From contig CAIIXF020000007.1 of the NCBI GenBank assembly GCA_903813345.2, positions 24,477,564-24,541,563 on the forward strand: DNA of 64,000 nt, in the 5' to 3' direction. Origin of the DNA: Owenia fusiformis (taxonomy: Eukaryota; Annelida; Polychaeta; Sabellida; Oweniidae). A program made the position numbers and the translations under genes. The notes under the pieces were generated by a model that saw only the letters and a program-made list of their open reading frames with translations, was not told the origin of the DNA and searched no databases. This document shows positions 60,630 to 64,000 of this stretch, in pieces (within the stretch, counting starts at the first letter, position 1; every line of letters starts with the position of its first letter).

Positions 60630-61469
60630 TAGGGTGTCTCAAAAAAAGTTACCCAAAAGTATATCAACACCATAGACAAACCAATCAGTATTTTCAAACA
60701 TTTGTTGCATGGTCTTGTAGATAAAAGATGAAAGTTTTTTCCCCTATACACAGTTTTTAATTCAGTTTTGCCTTTTTGATACTTTAACCCGTTACGTTTT
60801 ACACCACATATTCAATGTAACCTCATATTTCGATGACAGTCTGCATCCTTACTACTACATTGTTCATCACATTTGATATTTCTGGTGGAATGTTTTGATT
60901 TCTGTTCGGATGCTGGTCTTAAGTTGTTCTAGGTCTCTTAGCTTGGGTTTAGCATAAAAATGGTCCTTCATATAGCCTCAGAGGAAAAAGTATGGGCCGT
61001 CAAATATGGTGAATAGGGAGGCCCTCACAATGTCTTATAGCCCCCTTAACTACTGAATCATTTGCCGATAATTGACCTGATTATCTGTATTTGTTCTGCC
61101 ATCTTTCTCTGTGGCTATTTGAAGGTGTGTTTTAATGCTCATTCCAAGCAAAAAGACCTAGAACAACTTAAGGGCAACATCCAAAGAGAAATCCAAAACA
61201 TTCCACCTGAATTATCATCAAATGTGATGAACTATGTAGCAGTAAGGATACAGGATGTCATCGAAATATGAGGTTACATCGATTATGTGGTGTAAAAGGT
61301 AAAGGGTTAAAGCATAAAAAAGACGCGACTGAAATAAAAATGGTGTATTGGGGAGAAAACTTTTATGTTTTGGCTACATGACCATGCAAAAAATGTCTGA
61401 AAATATTGATTGGTTTATAATTATCTGTGCTCTTGATATACTTTTGGGTACATTTTTTGAGACACCCTG
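60630..61469. mobile_element. Palindromic Tc1/mariner derivative (copy 2), nested
   Basis: Same family and layout as 15556-16537: ends TAGGGTGTCTCAAAAAAAGT and the inverse, transposase 3' end in both arms. The plus strand of the right arm reads KQKDLEQLKGNIQREIQNIP and then VAVRIQDVIE before a stop. The middle is about 140 bp shorter than in copy 1. It sits in the TA-rich interior of the host MITE. Confidence 0.78.
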
Positions 61470-61893
61470 TATATCCTTTTCTCTATATTGTTTTAGAAAA
61501 CACATCAGACACTTCTTTTGTTCTTGGTATCATATGTTCGGAATGAAATGAAACATCTATCCGAACCTCATTGTAACAAAACTACATAAACATAATGTGT
61601 TTAGGTCTCTCATTATTGTAATTGTACAAAGGAAAGTTTGGTTGATTTTAAAAAAGTATCTTGTTAATGAAATAAAAGGTTTTTCTTAAATTTTATCTAT
61701 TTTGCATACTTTTTGTTAAATCAACCAAAATTTCCTTTGTATAACTGTAATATTGAGAGGTCTAAGAAAATGTTGTATATGCTATTTTGTTCCAACGAGG
61801 TTCCGAAAGACATTTTATTTCATTATCAAGAATTGGTAGAAAGCAAAAAACAAGAGCACTAAAAAACAAAAAATGTTAACAAAAATAGTTGTA

Positions 61894-62506
61894 CAGGGTG
61901 TCAAATAAGTCCCGTCCCCTTTCTACAGCAAAAACAACAACATATATGGTACCAAGTGTGATATATCATTGGAAAGGTCTTCAAAAGTTACATTGGTTGG
62001 CATATATCTGACACATGTCAATCAACCTCACAAAATTTTACATTGCTCAATCGAGGTGACCATAGGCCTAGTAGAAACATGGCAATTTGGCGTATTTGGC
62101 AGGGTTTTAAGAATCGGGTATAAGAAAAGTCAAAGGACCTAAAGATGACTACATATGTATATGGCAATGGATTAAACCAATTTCTGGATAGGGTTAGATG
62201 TGTAGAAAATAGAGGTACAGGGCAAGTGGGGAAACCTTTTTGTTACAAGTGGAATGCGAAAAAAGGTTAACTTTTTGACATATTTCTGAGGTCATATCCT
62301 TCTAATTTTGATGCAATAAAAGCTGCTGAAGGAGGGTAAACTAAGTATTAAAAAATATCGTGCAAATATAGGTAAATTCCATCCAAAATACTTGAGGGTT
62401 GGTGAGATAACATAACTTTGGATGGTCTTTCCAATGGTATATCACACAAGTAACATATATTATGGTTTTGGCTGTAGCAGGGGGACGGGACTTATTTGAC
62501 ACCCTG
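61894..62506. mobile_element. 613-bp MITE with CAGGGTGTCAAATAAGTCCC ends, nested
   Basis: TA|CAGGGTGTCAAATAAGTCCC at the left and GGGACTTATTTGACACCCTG|TA at the right are perfect inverse ends; inner parts (CTACAGCAAAAAC, TATATCATTGGAAAGG) are mirrored too. Copy 1 of the host element has just ACTGTTATATAAAATA at this place, so insertion was at TA with TA duplication. Related to the element at 38848-39480. Confidence 0.85.
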
Positions 62507-62665
62507 TATAAAATATATATAAATATTTTTTGCATTAAATTGTTGCCAATCAGTCAACATTACAAAAAGGACCTTGTTTTTTACAGAATGTTTTCAATAG
62601 TTGATTTAAGAGAAAAACATTGTTGAATTCAGTTCACCATATCGATACCTATCCTTAGAGAATGC

Positions 62666-64000
62666 ACCTAAAACCATGCGAACATATTTGTTCAAGTTTT
62701 CATTCGTTTGATCAACTGCGCATTAAAGTTCCTAATATCCCTCTTTTTAACCTCGAAATGTTGAGAGAATATTTAGCGCACCCATGATCATCGTAGTTGT
62801 TTGATGTTACGTTATCATAATTTGACAGAAATGATGAATGATGACAAATCATCCTACTGGCGATTAACGCTTATCCTCGTGGGTCAACCATTTCAACTTG
62901 GCATTGATGAGCACGTGTCTCATGCTTACTGTTAATCCATTGATAATCCTTGAAAATTAGAAATATTTTTTTATGATTATATGGTGCAATCTTATAGTGA
63001 ATAAAATGTTTTAAAGTGTATCAATTGGTGTTTTTTAGATGAAACACAAGCGAAATGCACGAAAAACACCCCAAATCTACTCTACAAACAACTCGCGGTC
63101 CTTTTGCGACAAACGAAGGCATAAGAAGTATAACTCACTGAATTCAAATACCAAAAGCCAATAGTCAACATTTTTGTGCTCTGGGAAGAGAATATCTTAA
63201 GCAAGTATACATATTTTTTGTTAAGGGTGGATGTTTATGGTAGAATAATATTAACTGATACAATATGAATGAGCTTGCAATTGAAAGAAGTACAGAATGA
63301 CTTTTTATAAGCCTTTCCGTTAGTTTGATTTTGCTTCCTAAAAAAATAAGGTCTACACTCACGTTTATATTAGAAACGTTGATGTTACATGGTGTCAGAG
63401 ACTAATGGACGTTTTGTCATTTGTTAGGCATGTCATAATGACTGTCCACTTAGGCGAACCATTATTTGATAATAGGTATCTAACGTGTAAAAGATGTTTA
63501 CAACCTTAATTAACCTTAATTTGATATTGAAAATTATGGACATTTGGAAGGTAATTCTCCCTTGAACCAGTTATAACCATGCATTTCAGGAAAATGATTC
63601 CTGAATTATTCATTTTTAGTTTTTTAAAATCGTAATTTTATCTATACCATTTACCTCACAAAACGAAACGAAATGTGCAATCATGGTTTAAGTAATTAAC
63701 ATTGAAAGAATGTTTCTGATGCTAGGTCTATTTTTGCTCACCGTTGCACATTATGTAATATTACTATTATAATGACCTCAAAGTTTTGGATTTTTCAAAT
63801 ATTTTTTCTCACTCTACTCGGGAATTTTTTTTTAACAACAAACATTTAGAGGTATTTGGCAAAATATTTGAAAGAAGTTAAAAATGGCAACATTGGCACG
63901 GTTTTTTGGAGATTTCTCAGAACATTTTACAACCTCTATTCTCTGCTGCTATTTTAACTGATATGTAAAATCTATTTGCCTTATAATTACCTTTCCAAAG
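62666..64000. other. No gene recognised
   Basis: AT-rich sequence to the right edge. Short frames have no family or splice support. The missing first exon of the GPCR gene could lie here or beyond, but I could not identify it. Confidence 0.4.

Larger units (their letters stand above)
60478..62665. mobile_element. MITE copy 2 with two nested MITE insertions
   Basis: The ends GGAGTGGTATCGATAAGATG...TTTCTCTTAAAC and GATTTAAGAGAAAAACATTG...CACCATATCGATACCTATCC are inverted, and the interior matches 58178-58830 piece by piece. It is longer because of insertions at 60630-61469 and 61894-62506. Confidence 0.8.

Overview
This is an AT-rich window of animal nuclear DNA with long GT-AG introns, split genes and many transposable elements. 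The gene set (cysteine dioxygenase, AP-3 sigma, a secreted FAD-linked oxidase, a class A GPCR) and the LINE, Tc1/mariner-like and foldback elements suggest a marine invertebrate bilaterian. A lophotrochozoan such as a mollusc is my guess, but the species cannot be fixed from sequence alone.

Genes. The core is a head-to-head pair around 18.9-19.3 kb. CDO1 (cysteine dioxygenase) runs leftward: exon 1 is 18711-18913 and exon 2 is 9439-9674, and its last exons lie beyond the left edge. The AP-3 adaptor sigma subunit gene (AP3S) runs rightward from 19303 to 42161 and can be assembled completely as a 187-residue protein. The 389-bp gap between the two start codons holds two CACGTG sites, one a perfect match to the lysosomal CLEAR element. 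AP3S carries two versions of exon 3 (29547-29658 and 30505-30616) with the same length and phase and nearly the same protein, arranged as mutually exclusive exons. Antisense inside the large AP3S intron 4 is a complete nine-exon gene (32870-38519, minus strand) for a 491-residue secreted FAD-linked oxidase of the gulonolactone/arabinonolactone oxidase family. At 55951-57145 (minus) is the main exon of a rhodopsin-class GPCR whose DRY motif has diverged.

Mobile and repeated DNA. AP3S intron 1 contains a 6.2-kb inverted-repeat element (20489-26727), each arm built from about 28-30 tandem copies of a ~90-bp unit. Two 5'-truncated LINEs keep long open reverse-transcriptase frames: 4538-6681 (minus, with 15-bp target duplications) and 13685-15286 (plus). 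A third LINE is left only as a 3' stub (8095-8580). Two palindromic mariner derivatives (15556-16537 and 60630-61469) carry the same transposase 3' end in both arms. Other foldback elements lie at 2945-3890, 17398-18590, 28231-28956 and 45845-46025. Several TA- or TTAA-flanked MITEs are present, two of them nested inside a third so that a second copy shows the empty site. A family with ATGGCCGCCAT-type motifs and GGAC-rich tails occurs four times. Tandem repeats include a 24-bp minisatellite (53400-53772), 88-bp units (33395-33900), an 18-bp repeat (46675-46762) and a purine-rich block upstream of the GPCR (57225-57890).

The right half from 42.2 kb, apart from the GPCR, holds no other gene I can support.
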